Below are positions 53,534-64,000 of a DNA stretch of 64,000 nt, one piece after another. Numbering within the stretch: position 1 is the stretch's first letter; the number at the start of each line of letters is the position of its first letter. Under the pieces are notes generated by a model. The model did no database searches. It had not been told where the DNA came from and worked only from the letters and a program-made list of their open reading frames with translations. Where the stretch lies: the NCBI RefSeq assembly GCF_035046485.1, contig NC_085138.1, positions 94,591,766 to 94,655,765 of the forward strand, read 5' to 3'. Source of the stretch: Aedes albopictus. Its lineage: Eukaryota; Arthropoda; Insecta; Diptera; Culicidae. A program made the position numbers and the translations under genes.

Positions 53534-55548
53534 ATGGAAATCAATAGAGAAAAAAAAACACAGATATCTGAGAGTTCCTATCTGATATCGGCAAGTCTAC
53601 TTGGCATTGCCTTCAAACCTCGTACGACCAGATATTAATCGCTCGGTCTTCTCACCGCCCTATCTACCATGAACCACTAGCGATTATGGTAATTCAAAGA
53701 AGTCTGTCCCCAACTCGGAAACCCATTGTCAATGCTGCTTGCAGTCGTGTACGCATCGTACCAAGTTGAAGGCCGCACCAAATCGCGGTTCAGCGTTCAC
53801 TTTCGCGCGCGTTGTGACCTCCGACGTCGTCGTCGTCGCGACGTCTTCTTCTTTTTTGTTCATCGCTAATTCGCGGAAGGAGCTCCCCTCCGCCCTCCCT
53901 CGATCGAGTCTATTCAACAATAGATAGTCCACGGGAAAATCTACGGACGACGCTCGCGCGGTTGTTCTACCAGCCAGCGAGTCAGAATTCAAGAGCAACC
54001 TAGGAAATGTTTTCGAGGTCCACTCTAAGGTCCGGCCGCCGGGTGTCCGAAGTTTGCGGAGGAGGCGCGGGCGTACAACGAACTGCCGGCGACGACGACC
54101 GTGCACCACAATGACAAAGATGGGAAATACTGGGGACGGAAAACCGGGTGCGGTAGCTCTGCGAGCTCTGTACTGTACTGTGTAGAGCTCAGCACCATCA
54201 CCACAAACACCGTCACGATCGTTGTTAACGAGAGGACCACACGGGGCCCGGACGGAGCGGCACGGTGGCCGGAGGACGGAAAAGATATAGAAGAAATAAC
54301 ATTATAAATGATGGTGCTTTCTGAACCGTGAAGCTCGTGGTTCGTTCGGATTGCGGTGGTGATGACTAAAGCGCTTTGTAGCAGCAGCACCACCACAACT
54401 CACCACTAACACTCCAGCGCGCCGGTGACGAGGAGACTCGACAACGGTGGAATCAGTGATTTTTGTGGTACTAGCAGCAAGCCGCTAGCCGGGCTAGCAA
54501 AAACTACTAAATGCACCCCAAAGACATGGATCCATTCCAAGGAGCCGTGGCTACTATCGGCAGGTGTTCAAAATCCGAGGCAATCTGGAGACCCACTTCG
54601 ATTCGATCGAACGAACGAAGAACGCCCACCAACTCTTTCCCATTTCCAGTTTCGCATTCCAGATCACAACGATAGTGTCACTGACTAGGAGGACCATCCT
54701 GTTTATGGCTCCAGAGGCTAACACTGTTGGCCCTCGTAAAAGCCCACAAGAAGAACGAACATTCATCAAATATTTATTTTCTCCTACTCTGCTATTAGAA
54801 GTTTACTTTGGTTTTGCCCTGGCCTGGCCCTGGCGGTTCCCGGTTGTTGGTCGTCATCACCTTCTTCAACCGAAGCGACCAAGACGACGACGACTCGGCT
54901 GACTGTTGTCGAGGAGCACGAGCCCCGGCAAACGCCATTCAATTCTAATTTGTACAAAGAGTTTCTTTCACTGGGCCCGCGATCGCCTCGCTCGCCGCTC
55001 ACCGCTACTCTGGGTACCTAAACCACGCCACGCCACACCAGAGGGAATGACGCGAGGTGGAATTATAAAATGAGATGATAAATATAAATTGATATCATAT
55101 GGAGGAATGCCGGCTATGTGCCTGTGCGGAGTGCACGTAGATATGCGCAATCGACTTGGATCGAAAACACCGGGCGATGAGCTTGGAGTATCACCGCTGT
55201 CTTCTGCCTCTGAGGTTTCCGATGTGTGGTCGGTCGGATAAGCGAGGACCAGCTGCCGCTGGTGAGCAAAGCGGGTACAGTAAAGGGAAGGGGTGTTGTT
55301 TGACTTGGAAGAAATCAACCGTATCCAACGAACGGGTGTCTTGATGTTTGCCGAAACACGCTCCCTAGAATGTAACGAGTACGATTGAAGATGTTATCAG
55401 CATTAGAATTCGATTTGGTTTTCAACAGTAGGTTGATTGAATTCTTCTCTAAGCTAATAGCATATATGCTATACCGTTCATCGTTTCCAAGGACCCAACA
55501 GCTGATATTCGAGCACTTCAACAAAGATCTCGCTAAATTTAATGACGT
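53534..55548. other. intergenic, CpG-rich in the middle, no gene defended
   Basis: The section 53740-55300 is CpG-rich and gives overlapping frames on both strands (126, 123 and 112 codons) without recognised domains. A promoter or 5' UTR is possible. Confidence 0.35.
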
Positions 55549-55644
55549 AGGTTGAACTTGCTCGAAGTTGCCGCATCTTGCTCTTACATGTTTGTTGACA
55601 AATGAGTAAGAGTAGGATGCAGCAACGTCGAGCAAGTTCAACCT
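55549..55644. mobile_element. 96-bp foldback with AGGTTGAACTTGCTCG ends
   Basis: AGGTTGAACTTGCTCG faces CGAGCAAGTTCAACCT perfectly, with further inner pairing (GTTGC.GCAT, TTACTC-type). Diverged CAACTTGCTCG text near 9165-9180 suggests the family also occurs there. Confidence 0.75.
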
Positions 55645-55813
55645 GCGGCGTTGAACAAGATTATTGATCAGTTGAATCAACTGAGTTCATCATTTTCGAT
55701 GTTTGTGAGCTGCTGTGTTTACGAAAAATGAACTCGTTTCTATGACCACCTAGATAACACGGCACCGCTCGCGCAAACGTTAGTGGAATGAACTCGTACT
55801 CGTACATTGATCC

Positions 55814-55950
55814 ATTGACTTATCCACCGATGAAATGAATTCACTCGGTCTGAGAATTTTCCTATTCCAATCAGAATTGAAAGATTCTGATCAAAACTGA
55901 TCTCGTTCTACTGTCAAAATTCTCCGACCGAGTGAATTGGGTTCATGCCA
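55814..55950. mobile_element. ATGGACTTATCC foldback, copy 3 (right end lost)
   Basis: ATTGACTTATCCACCGATGA, then CCAATCAGAATTGAAAGATT and CTGTCAAAATTCTCCGACCG match the complete copy at 38781-38967. The terminal inverse end is missing. Confidence 0.65.
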
Positions 55951-55987
55951 GTTGTCTCACAACAATAAACATATCTGTCAATGAACT

Positions 55988-56165
55988 TTTTTCAAGCTTT
56001 ATTAACGGAGTTCTTAACTTGGGACTAGCTCATTTCGGAACCCATGCTTGACTTCCCTTCCGAAAGAGGAACTCACATGTGTGAGTTTGTCGGAATTGGG
56101 ACTCGATCCCAGGTCCTCGGCGTAATAGACACGTTAACCATCAAGCCAGGTCCGATCCACACCAA
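55988..56165 (-). mobile_element. tRNA-derived SINE
   Basis: On the minus strand the head has A box TGGCTTGATGGTT (56149-56137) and B box GGATCGAGTCC (56109-56099), followed by a tRNA-unrelated body with GGTTCCGAAATGAGCTAGTC and a 3' end GTTAATAAAGCTTG then A6. The tRNA-like head plus unrelated body and A-rich end define a SINE. It lies between two partial ATGGACTTATCC copies. Confidence 0.75.
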
Positions 56166-56298
56166 TAAAATGAATCCTCTTGGCCCGAGAATTTGGACAC
56201 TAGAACAAGGCCGTTTTCCATCAGAATTGGAAATCGCCCCATTCTAGTGCCAAAATTCTCGAGCCGAGTGAATTCTGTTCACCAACGGATAAGTCCAT
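56166..56298. mobile_element. ATGGACTTATCC foldback, copy 4 (left end lost)
   Basis: GAGAATTTGGACACTAGAAC, CCATCAGAATTGG and the right end GGATAAGTCCAT match the family. The left terminal end is missing, at the side of the SINE. Confidence 0.65.
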
Positions 56299-56929
56299 AG
56301 GATGTCATGATAATTTGTTCATCAGTTCATCGTAAGGTAGATCTACAGAAGCTTTTGATAAGTAATGCTGTCGGTTTTCTTTTGTTTCTCATGATAGATT
56401 CATTCGAGTTTGTTTTTTGCACGGAAATTCAAAAGTACCTATTGTTTAGGATATAATACTATGCCTCTCAAGAAAAATCAGAATATGGTGATTATCGGGC
56501 TCTGGCTTCTGATATTAGCGCGACAGTCACTAATCATAACAGCGTCACCAGAATTAAAAGTATATAATTCCACTATATGGGGTTTGACAGCAAGAACACT
56601 CATTCCACTGAGCTACTCTTGCCGTTCGTCACAAATACATTCAAAAACATCTGTCACTTCGCGAAACCCACGTGCTTTTGTTTTTGGCGGGAACACTTTT
56701 TCTTTTGTTTTGCCTTGCGACTGTCATGCGGTATGCCTTGCGAGCGTACGACCGCCGCAGGACTCTAATAAAAAATAAGCGCGACAAATATACAGGGGGT
56801 GGCCAAAATGTTTGGGATTGGCAACTTTTTTTCTCTCACAAAAAAGTTCAACATGCTGTAACTTCTTATAGAGTGTATCAAAAATTCTCAAATTTTGATT
56901 GTATATCAACCTACTATATGTGCATCATT
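56299..56929. other. intergenic with a mariner-like end
   Basis: TACAGGGGGTGGCCAAAATG near 56790 resembles the outer end of a Tc1/mariner-type element next to a TA. No matching inverse end was found; a direct, weaker GGAGGTGTCCAAAATTTT occurs near 58405. No transposase frame. Confidence 0.35.
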
Positions 56930-57615
56930 GCACAACGGGAAAAAATAGGTATAAAGCGCGAATAAATTCAATATCTCTGCTCGGACTGGGTGGATTTGAA
57001 TGAATTTTTGACACAAACTGCAAAAATAAATACAGTTTCAGATAACGGGTGTGTCATTCGCCGCACGATGCTGGAAATCGGTGTATCGGGCCCGTTTTAC
57101 CCCACTCTCTCTCTTTTTCACCTTTTTGAAAAAATCATGAAGTGCAAAATAAACAATTTATTTAATTCGTGTTGGTGTAAAAACTTCCGTAGTATCAAAT
57201 GGAGCTGGTTTGGCTCACCGCACGGCCTTAAAAATGAAATATCTTCAAATAACCCCGACATCCCCTATTTCTTTGAACTTTCGCATGCTTCTTCGCCCGA
57301 AGTGGAACGCAATCCAACCCTATGTCAAATTGCCGATACTATGGAAGTTTTTACACAAATACGAGTTGAATAAGACATTTATTTTGAAAGCCAGGCGGGA
57401 ATAGATTAGGATTTTCTTAAAAGGATGTGAGAAAGAGAGAGCGGGGTAGAACGAGCTCAATACACTGATTTCCAGCATCGAGCGGCGAATGACACCCTCC
57501 TTATCTGAAGCTATAGGGATTTTTACAGTTTGTGTCAAAAATTCATTCGAATCCATCCACTCCGAACAGAGATATTGAAATTATTCGCGTTTTATACCTA
57601 TTTTTTCCCACTGTG
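56930..57615. mobile_element. 686-bp element with very long inverted arms
   Basis: Arms 56930-57202 and 57322-57615 are inverted copies differing by substitutions and small indels. Shared text runs from GGGAAAAAATAGGTATAAA, via GAATGAATTTTTGACACAAA and GGGTGTCATTCGCCGC, to GTGTAAAAACTTCC.TAGTAT. The loop is about 120 bases. Each arm keeps a similar frame (NEFLTQT...VIRR.MLEI) but starts without ATG, so coding is doubtful. Confidence 0.8.
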
Positions 57616-58689
57616 CATTGGTACAAATTGGAGCTCGATTGGTTAATCTTTCGCGAAGCTAGAGCCGTTCTGGTAAAACACTATGTTTTAGACAACTCAT
57701 TTTTGAACTGTCATATCTCAGAAACCAGTGAACTGAATTGAATGAAATTTTGAACGTTTTTCAACTATATATTGATACTTGATACGACGTTGTAATATGT
57801 AATATTTCCTCACGACGTATAAAGTTATACCGATTTGGCATTTTCACCCATATAGAGGAAAATGAGTCAAATTTACAATAGCACACAAAAATTACTAAAT
57901 GTGTTCTTCCTTTAATCCAAATAGGCTTTAATATATCTGAATGTGGATATCTTGAGAACAAAAGTAGAAAATCTTTGGTTATCAACACTAAAATTTAACG
58001 ACATTGGTGTAAAAAATTACATTTTTTTCGAGAAAGATCAAAACAATATCAATTTATCATAACTTTTTTCAACGTTCAAAAACCTATGTTTTATAGACAT
58101 TAATATATGGAAAAACTACCTCTTCAATAGATTTAAATACATACCCAATCGAAAAAAAATGCAAATTTTCAACTTTATGTATTTTTTATTTGCGTAATCG
58201 TTCTTTGAAGACGCATAAAAAAAAAGAGTTCCTCGAAAAATGGCCTTTTTCCATTTTTAAGAATTGCCCTAAACTCCGGAGGGAATTTTTCTTGATAGAA
58301 ATAATTTTCCTATATCATGAGCATTCTGGAGAAGAATATATTTGCGCAAAAATAAGAGAAAAAATTGAATATTTTCCCACAGTATTCGCAATTTGAAATT
58401 TTTAGGAGGTGTCCAAAATTTTAAAAACATGTGTGCAATCTTTGAGATAAAAGTCCAAGTTAAATGATTATTTTTTGAAAATCAGAACTGCCATTCTTTA
58501 TTTAAGAGATTTATATAGTATCTCCAGAAATAAAGTTTTGTTTATTTCGAACAGATTATTTTTCAGGCAATTGTGAACGTTTATAGTTAATTTGCGATAC
58601 AGTCCTTAAGTCGCTCATAGAATTCTGCCAGACAATATTTTAGAAATTTCTCGCACTAACTTTTCAACGGATTTGTTTTCAAGACTGGA
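57616..58689. other. AT-rich intergenic, no gene seen
   Basis: Strongly AT-rich, with no domain, RNA gene or terminal repeats. Confidence 0.4.
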
Positions 58690-60775
58690 AATTCATAATT
58701 TCCTCCAAGGATTTTTCCAGGGATTCCTCCAGAAAATCCTCTGGGAATTTCTGCCAGAATTCCTCCAAGATTTCTTCCAGGAATTCTTCACCGGATTCCA
58801 CCAAAAAATTCTATAGAAATTTCTTATGGAGCTTTTCCAGGAACTCCTCCAAGAATTCCTCAAGGGATTCCTTCAGGGATTTCTCCCAGAAAATACTCCA
58901 GAAATTCCTTCGAAAATTCCTCGAGGAGTTCCTCCTAATTTTCCTCCAGGAAGCCTCGAATATTTCTCCAGAAATTCCTCAAAGAATTCCCCGAAGAATT
59001 TTCCAGTAATTCCACCAGGAATTCCTCCATAAACTCCTCCAAAAATTACTTCAGGATTCCTCCAGGCATTTCTCCAGGAATTCTTTCAGTTCCTCTAGGT
59101 ATTCTTCCAGAAAATCCTCGATGAATTTCTACCAGAATTCCTCTAAGATTTCCTTTAGGGATTCCCGGAATTCCTCCAGGGGTTCGTACACGATTTTTTT
59201 TTTAGAAATTTCTCAAAAATCTTCCAGAAAATACTCCAGGAATTCCTTCAGAAATTCCCCCAGGAGTTCTTCCAGGAAGCCTATTTTTTTTTCAGAAACT
59301 CGTGAAAGAACTCCTACAGTAATTCCTCAAGAAATTCCTCTAGGAATTGCTCCATAAAATCCTCAAGAAATTGCGTTAGGAATTGCTTGATAAAATCCTC
59401 CAAAAATTCCTTCAGAAATTTCTCCATAAATACCTCCAAATATTCCTTGAGCTTGAGCTTGATTGACCGCCCGCAGTTGCAACTCCAGTATCGCCAGATC
59501 AGCTACACTTACACAAGGAACCAATGAGACAGCTGCTTGGGACTAACAGGCATCTTCAGTGTGTGAGCGTTGGTGGTCTTGTATTTTTAGGCGACAATGG
59601 CGCCTGCTGCGTCAGGTTGCAGGTCAATGGGGAAGGGGAGGGAAGTGATGATTGCATTGCAATCGCTTGCCCACATTAGGCCGTTGAATCCTCTACGCCT
59701 GCACAAGGTCATGCGGATGTTGGTGTGTTGGTGGGAAATGTTTATTTTTTTGGCACATGGATCATCCATTGATGCAAGGGTGCCAGGCGTAAAGCGATAG
59801 ATTGTGTGAAGATTACTGTGAAGCGGCACAGTCCGTTTGGTTGCATAACTTGTAGGCGTTATATGATAGATTGACACTGTGCTGTGATGAAAGTTGGAAG
59901 GAAGGGAAACGGCTTTTTTTATCCGTTTCTGGTTCTAGCGATCGCTACAAACATACGAATATACATGAGATGTATATGTAGGAGAGAGAAAGTGAGAGAG
60001 AAAGTAGATAGAAAGATACAAAGTAGGAGGAAAGGGACGAGCCAGGGATTGAAACCAGGACCTTCTGCATATGAATCAGAAGCGGTAGCCACTATACCAC
60101 CAAGCTCGTCCTATACCTCCAAATATTCCTCCAGAAATACCTCCAAGAATTCCTCCAAGGCATGCTCTATAACTTTCTCCAACGATTCCATCAGAAAGTC
60201 CTCTAGGAATTTGTACCAGAATTCCTCCAAGGTATCCTCTAAGGATTCCACCAGAAAATCCTAAAGGTATTTCTCCCGGAACTTTTCCAGGAAGCCTAAA
60301 TATTTCTCCAGAAATTCCTCGAAGAGTGCCTCCAGGAATTCCTCCAAAATGTTCTCCATGAATTACTCCAAAAGTTCCTCGATTAATTCCTCCAGTAATT
60401 AGTTCATAAATCACTCCCAAAAAATCCGTCAGGAATTCCTCCAGGGATTGCTCCAAGAATTCCTCCAGGAAATGTTCCACGAAATCCTCCAGAAAATCCT
60501 TTAGAAATTTCTGCCAGAACTCCTCCAATATTTCCTCCAGGAATTCCTCCACGGATTCCTCCGGAGAATCTCAAAGGAATTTCTCCCGGATTTTATCCAA
60601 GAATTCCTCGATGAATACCTACAGAAATTTTCCAGGTATTTCTTCAGGAATTCCTCATCCATGAATTTCTACAGAAATTCATCAAAAATTCCTCAGGAAA
60701 ATCTTTTAGGAATTCCTTCAGAAATTCCTCGAGGAGTTCCTCCAGGCTTTGCTCCAGGAAGCCTCAAATAGTACT
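58690..60775 (-). repeat. 24-bp-type degenerate repeat tract 4, interrupted by a SINE
   Basis: Units of the CCTCCAGGAATTCCTCCA type, in the C/T orientation on plus, fill 58690-59447 and 60113-60775. GGAATTCC and AGGAATTCCT cores recur at 12- and 24-base spacings. It is related in composition and period to the tracts at 17.3, 21.4 and 25.4 kb. Confidence 0.8.
59448..60112 (-). mobile_element. 665-bp tRNA-derived SINE with 18-bp TSD
   Basis: A perfect 18-bp duplication ATACCTCCAAATATTCCT flanks it (59430-59447 and 60113-60130). On the minus strand the 5' head AGGACGAGCTTGGTGG carries A box TGGTATAGTGG (60099-60089) and B box GGTTTCAATCC (60056-60046). The 3' end is a short AAGCTC tandem tail (CAAGCTCAAGCTCA), as expected for a LINE-mobilised SINE using a repeat tail. 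The long duplication shows target-primed reverse transcription. It is longer than a typical SINE and includes a purine-rich GAGA/GATA stretch near 59980-60020. It resembles widespread Aedes SINEs from memory; the exact family was not checked. Confidence 0.88.
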
Positions 60776-63700
60776 ATGAATATGGAATATTAAATGTTTG
60801 CAGAGCTCATAGAAAGCTGTTTTATAGATAAAATGAAAAATATGAGTATTTTTATTGGTTTTCAGAATTTATCAAATATCTGGAGGTGGGAATTACCAAA
60901 TACCTTCCCTACTCTTTGAGTCTATGTTCCAAGTAAAACACGTGTTGTACATAGCTATAGGAGTCCAAATATACTAGTCAAGTCTCTCGTCATAAATTTC
61001 CAGCAATAATCCGAAGAAATTTCAGCATTCTAGTCACAATTCTAAACAATGATTTCTGAACAAATTTCCCGAAAACCAAAAATCTATGCTACTTTTTAGA
61101 ATGCCCATCTATAAACCAAGAAAGAAGAATGTTTAGCCACAGAATTCTTCTAAGAACCTTTCTTTTTTTATGGCACAAATTTCTCAAATGGAGGGGAACG
61201 TGCCACTGGAGCCGACCTACTGACACTGAAGAACCTGTGTTGATATTTCATAAACAATAATTTTAAATACCCTAAGAAAACTACTCTGAAATTTGAGGAA
61301 TTTGACCATCTTTTTTCAGGTTTTTCACTGTTTTGTGGCTAAAACATAATTCCTGAAGTATTGTGTCGTTTAACTTTTATGTATGACGATCGTGGATTAC
61401 AGAGAAGGAATCCTTGAAAACAAATGATGAAACTCCTCGAAATATTTCTCTGCAGAAATTCTACAACAATATCTCCTAGATTCGCATTACGGTTGCCTTT
61501 AGATTTATCTTTGCTTTAGACTTCAAAAGTTTCTTAAAATCAATCAAATATGTTTTCAGGAATTATTTTAAAAATATTTTTAATCCATTCCTGGCGTAAT
61601 TCATCAGAAGCTATTAGAGAAGCACCGATAAGACTCTGTCCAAGTTACTGGTGAAAATTTCAGTGTTTTTTTACCATTGTGTCCACTAGTATATGTAAAT
61701 ATTCATGTACCTATAGATCAGTTCCGGACAACTTCTCTGAACGAAGTCTTATGAAATGCACATAAATCTTAAGAGGACTCCAGTAATTTTTCGATGAAGT
61801 AAAGGGTACAGGTTCCTCCAGTGATTTCGATGGGGATTTCTTTGATAAAAGTTCCACTTCCATATTTTTACTTTATCTGTTCAGAGAGATTTCCCTTAGG
61901 AATTTCTCTGAGTATTTATTCACTAATACTTTCAGGTTCTTTCAAAAATGATTAACTAGAAGGATTTCAAGCAACACTCAAAAATATCTCAAAGTAATCT
62001 TTAAAGAATTATTCCACTGTTTAATACTAAAATTCAATGGTCTTTATTTCAAGAACTCTTCCATAGAAAGTGCTTTACCATCTTTAAGAAAATCTTCAAA
62101 GATTCTTCGAATAACTCGTCTTCGTTCCATTTTGGGTTTTCATGGATGTATGAATGCATGGATTTATCTAAATGCACTTTTAATCTCTACAGATTTTTTT
62201 TTTCTAGACATTGTTTCACTAATCTACTATTCTTTAACATGTATCACCTTGGAAGAAGCCCAGACGATCACATTTGAGATCTTCTTCAAGACTTAAAGGC
62301 TTTAACATGGGAAATCTTATCTGTCTCGTATGAAGTGAAATATCATTCAAAGAATCACTGGGTAAAGTAAGTATTAAGAAGTGTTTTTAAAAAACTGTTA
62401 TTGGCTTTCAGAATAATCATCAAGAAACCCGATTCAAACATGGCATATTTGAATTAGTTAGTCATTGTACGATTGCAAATATGGTATGAAATTCAAATAG
62501 GGAGTCGTATAAAGGAAACTTTTTCCGAAATAACCGGTGTAGATTTTAGAAAAATACCTGGCGAAATTCTCAGAAGATCGCAGAGATCTCTTCGATTATT
62601 TTATTTTTTAATTTCTGTAAGTTTCCTCAGACAAATATGTTTCCTCCGTTTCAAAACAGATGTAGCGATCTAAATTTCGCCTGACGTTCTGAGAATTTTC
62701 CAACGAAAGGAAACCCAAAGCGTAACCTTCAACCGGATTGAACGCCCGAAAAATTCCAACGATTTTCGAGTTTCCCCTTTCAAAATCCCACTCTCTATAC
62801 TGCTGGCTGTGACCCAGCACCGAACTCCCTTTACGAATTCGATTGTTCCGACCGAAGCTTACGCCATGGCGTTTAGAACTGCCATTATACATCCCGTATG
62901 GAGTGGAATAATAATCTGTAGGTTGCGCAATAATTATCAAACTTGGTTGGCTTATTTGAAGTTGAACGACCAAATGGCGCAAACTTCATTTCTAAGAAAG
63001 TTGTCAAAACTCCTTTTGAAGTAAGAAAAGATAAGTATAATATGAAGATAATGAAAAAAAAATGATTAAACAACTTCCTTAGGAAATTCAAACAAAAGTT
63101 TGTAAACGTATGAAGAGCATAACTAATAATAGAAAATTTGCGGTTCTTGTGACATCAATGTTTCTTTCCATAACAGAGAACTGGTATCACTTGAGCCTCA
63201 AACTACTATAGCATTTCACAAAAACATACATCAAAGAATTTTGTCCAAAGTGTAGAAAAAAAAAACTTACACCGAGACCTTCTTAAATACACCGTTACTC
63301 TAGGACCAAGTAATTATTGAGAAATCAGAATGTTATTTTTTGTCAAAGAAATAATGATATATAAACAATCGAAAATGATTTTAGACTTCTGTTTGGTTTG
63401 CGAGTCTTCCGAAATAAATTCTTGAAGTAACATTTTGAAAATATTTCACAAAGATCATAAAGAAATTTTTGAAAATGAAATTGAAAAGTTAAAAAATCGC
63501 GTTTGGAAAATTTCCTAAATACGTTCACCGTTTGTCACACCCTCTCGATCCAGATTCCCAGCTCGTTCATCAAAAATGCCCGAGAACCCGAAAGCAGCAT
63601 TGTAGCATTGTATATCGTGCGTGCCGATGTTGTTTCAGAACGACCACCGTACCCAGACCCACCAACCAGCAAATAATAAAAAATATAATTCGATTTAAAC

Positions 63701-63929
63701 GTTCTCGAGCAGGCACAGAGAGGCACAACCATTCGCGCATTCGTTGGGGGCTTTAGCTTTTCCGTTGTTCCTTAGATGTGAGTCTGTTTTCGATCACTTT
63801 GTTCGATTGTCCACGAACTTTGTTGATGTTTCGGTTCTAACTTGTTTCACTTTCACAACTTAAACTTAACTTTTCTTAGAAAAAATCACAATTACAGAAT
63901 CAAGAAGGTCAAAAGCAGAGTGGACTTAC
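60776..63929. other. AT-rich intergenic, no gene defended
   Basis: No repeats with defined ends. A 124-codon minus-strand frame at 62608-62982 has no domain. If the exon at the right edge is real, this could be intron sequence of that gene. Confidence 0.4.
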
Positions 63930-64000
63930 CTATCGTAAAGCGTATCTCGATTGCTTCCGGAGTTGTGGTAGGTGTAAATTTTCCCTTCCGATGATCACGC
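63930..64000 (-). CDS. candidate exon cut by the window edge
   Basis: On the minus strand one frame is open from the edge: RDHRKGKFTPTTTPEAIEIR then FTI, ending at a consensus donor (ATAG then GTAAGT, GT at 63929-63928). The composition looks like ordinary protein. Only 23 codons are visible, so the protein is not recognised. The downstream exon was not found within the window. Confidence 0.4.
   Translation of the reverse strand, partial: VIIGRENLHLPQLRKQSRYALR

Noticed and set aside
56790..58415. Complete mariner element
   Set aside because: The TACAGGGGGTGGCCAAAATG end has no inverse partner; the similar text near 58405 is in direct orientation and there is no transposase frame.
62608..62982. 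124-codon minus-strand frame as a gene
   Set aside because: No domain or supporting splice signals, and the start codon region has no context; left as unassigned.

Overview
This 64 kb window is eukaryotic, AT-rich and almost entirely non-coding. It has one 500-N assembly gap (39710-40209). The dense nested MITEs, tRNA-derived SINEs, decayed copia and RTE/LOA-type retroelements and long degenerate tracts of GGAATTCC-type repeats fit a culicine mosquito, most likely Aedes. That assignment is an inference from repeat style; no marker gene is present. Only two stretches look like host coding exons: a Gln/His/Ser-rich exon at about 2544-3074 (minus) and an exon cut by the right window edge (63930-64000, minus). 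Most long open frames elsewhere are incidental or start without ATG.

Layout. 1-2 kb: a cluster of foldback elements. 2.5-3.1 kb: candidate exon. 5.8-9.8 kb: nested MITEs, including two insertions at one target site near 8.5-9.0 kb. 9.9-12.45 kb: a decayed copia gag/protease followed by a decayed RTE-type LINE. 14.5-16.3 kb: more MITEs. 17.3-22.4 kb: two tracts of 24-bp-type repeats in inverted orientation, ending beside a 92-bp-arm perfect hairpin. 25.04-29.60 kb: a 4.56 kb hAT-like element (15-bp TIRs, 8-bp TSD) whose interior is almost all 24-bp repeats. 31-32.5 kb: a repeat family with nested insertions. 37-38.2 kb: a decayed R1/LOA-like LINE carrying a TTAA-flanked MITE. 38.2-39.0 kb: nested foldbacks. 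40.5-41.0 kb: a MITE split by a 141-bp hAT-type MITE. 45.37-49.59 kb: the most unusual segment. 51.7-53.5 kb: nested MITEs. 55.5-57.6 kb: SINE and foldbacks. 58.7-60.8 kb: another 24-bp-type tract interrupted by a SINE with an 18-bp TSD.

Main discovery candidate: 45368-49589 has perfect 22-bp terminal inverted repeats and a 7-bp target-site duplication. The same TIR family is seen in 250-bp MITEs elsewhere in the window. Inside lie three minus-strand transcription-unit-like blocks. Each has a TATA box, with a CCAAT box or an octamer upstream, and each ends in a 16-nt stem-loop with a 6-bp stem and 4-nt loop followed by a purine-rich element, the hallmark of replication-dependent histone mRNAs. 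The bodies lack an intact ATG-started core histone, but two show short H3-like and one a short H2B-like resemblance. One body has expanded as a 219-bp (73-codon) tandem array open on the minus strand. I read this as a non-autonomous transposon that carries captured, decayed or fast-diverging histone-type genes.

Functional statements are limited because almost nothing here is an intact gene.
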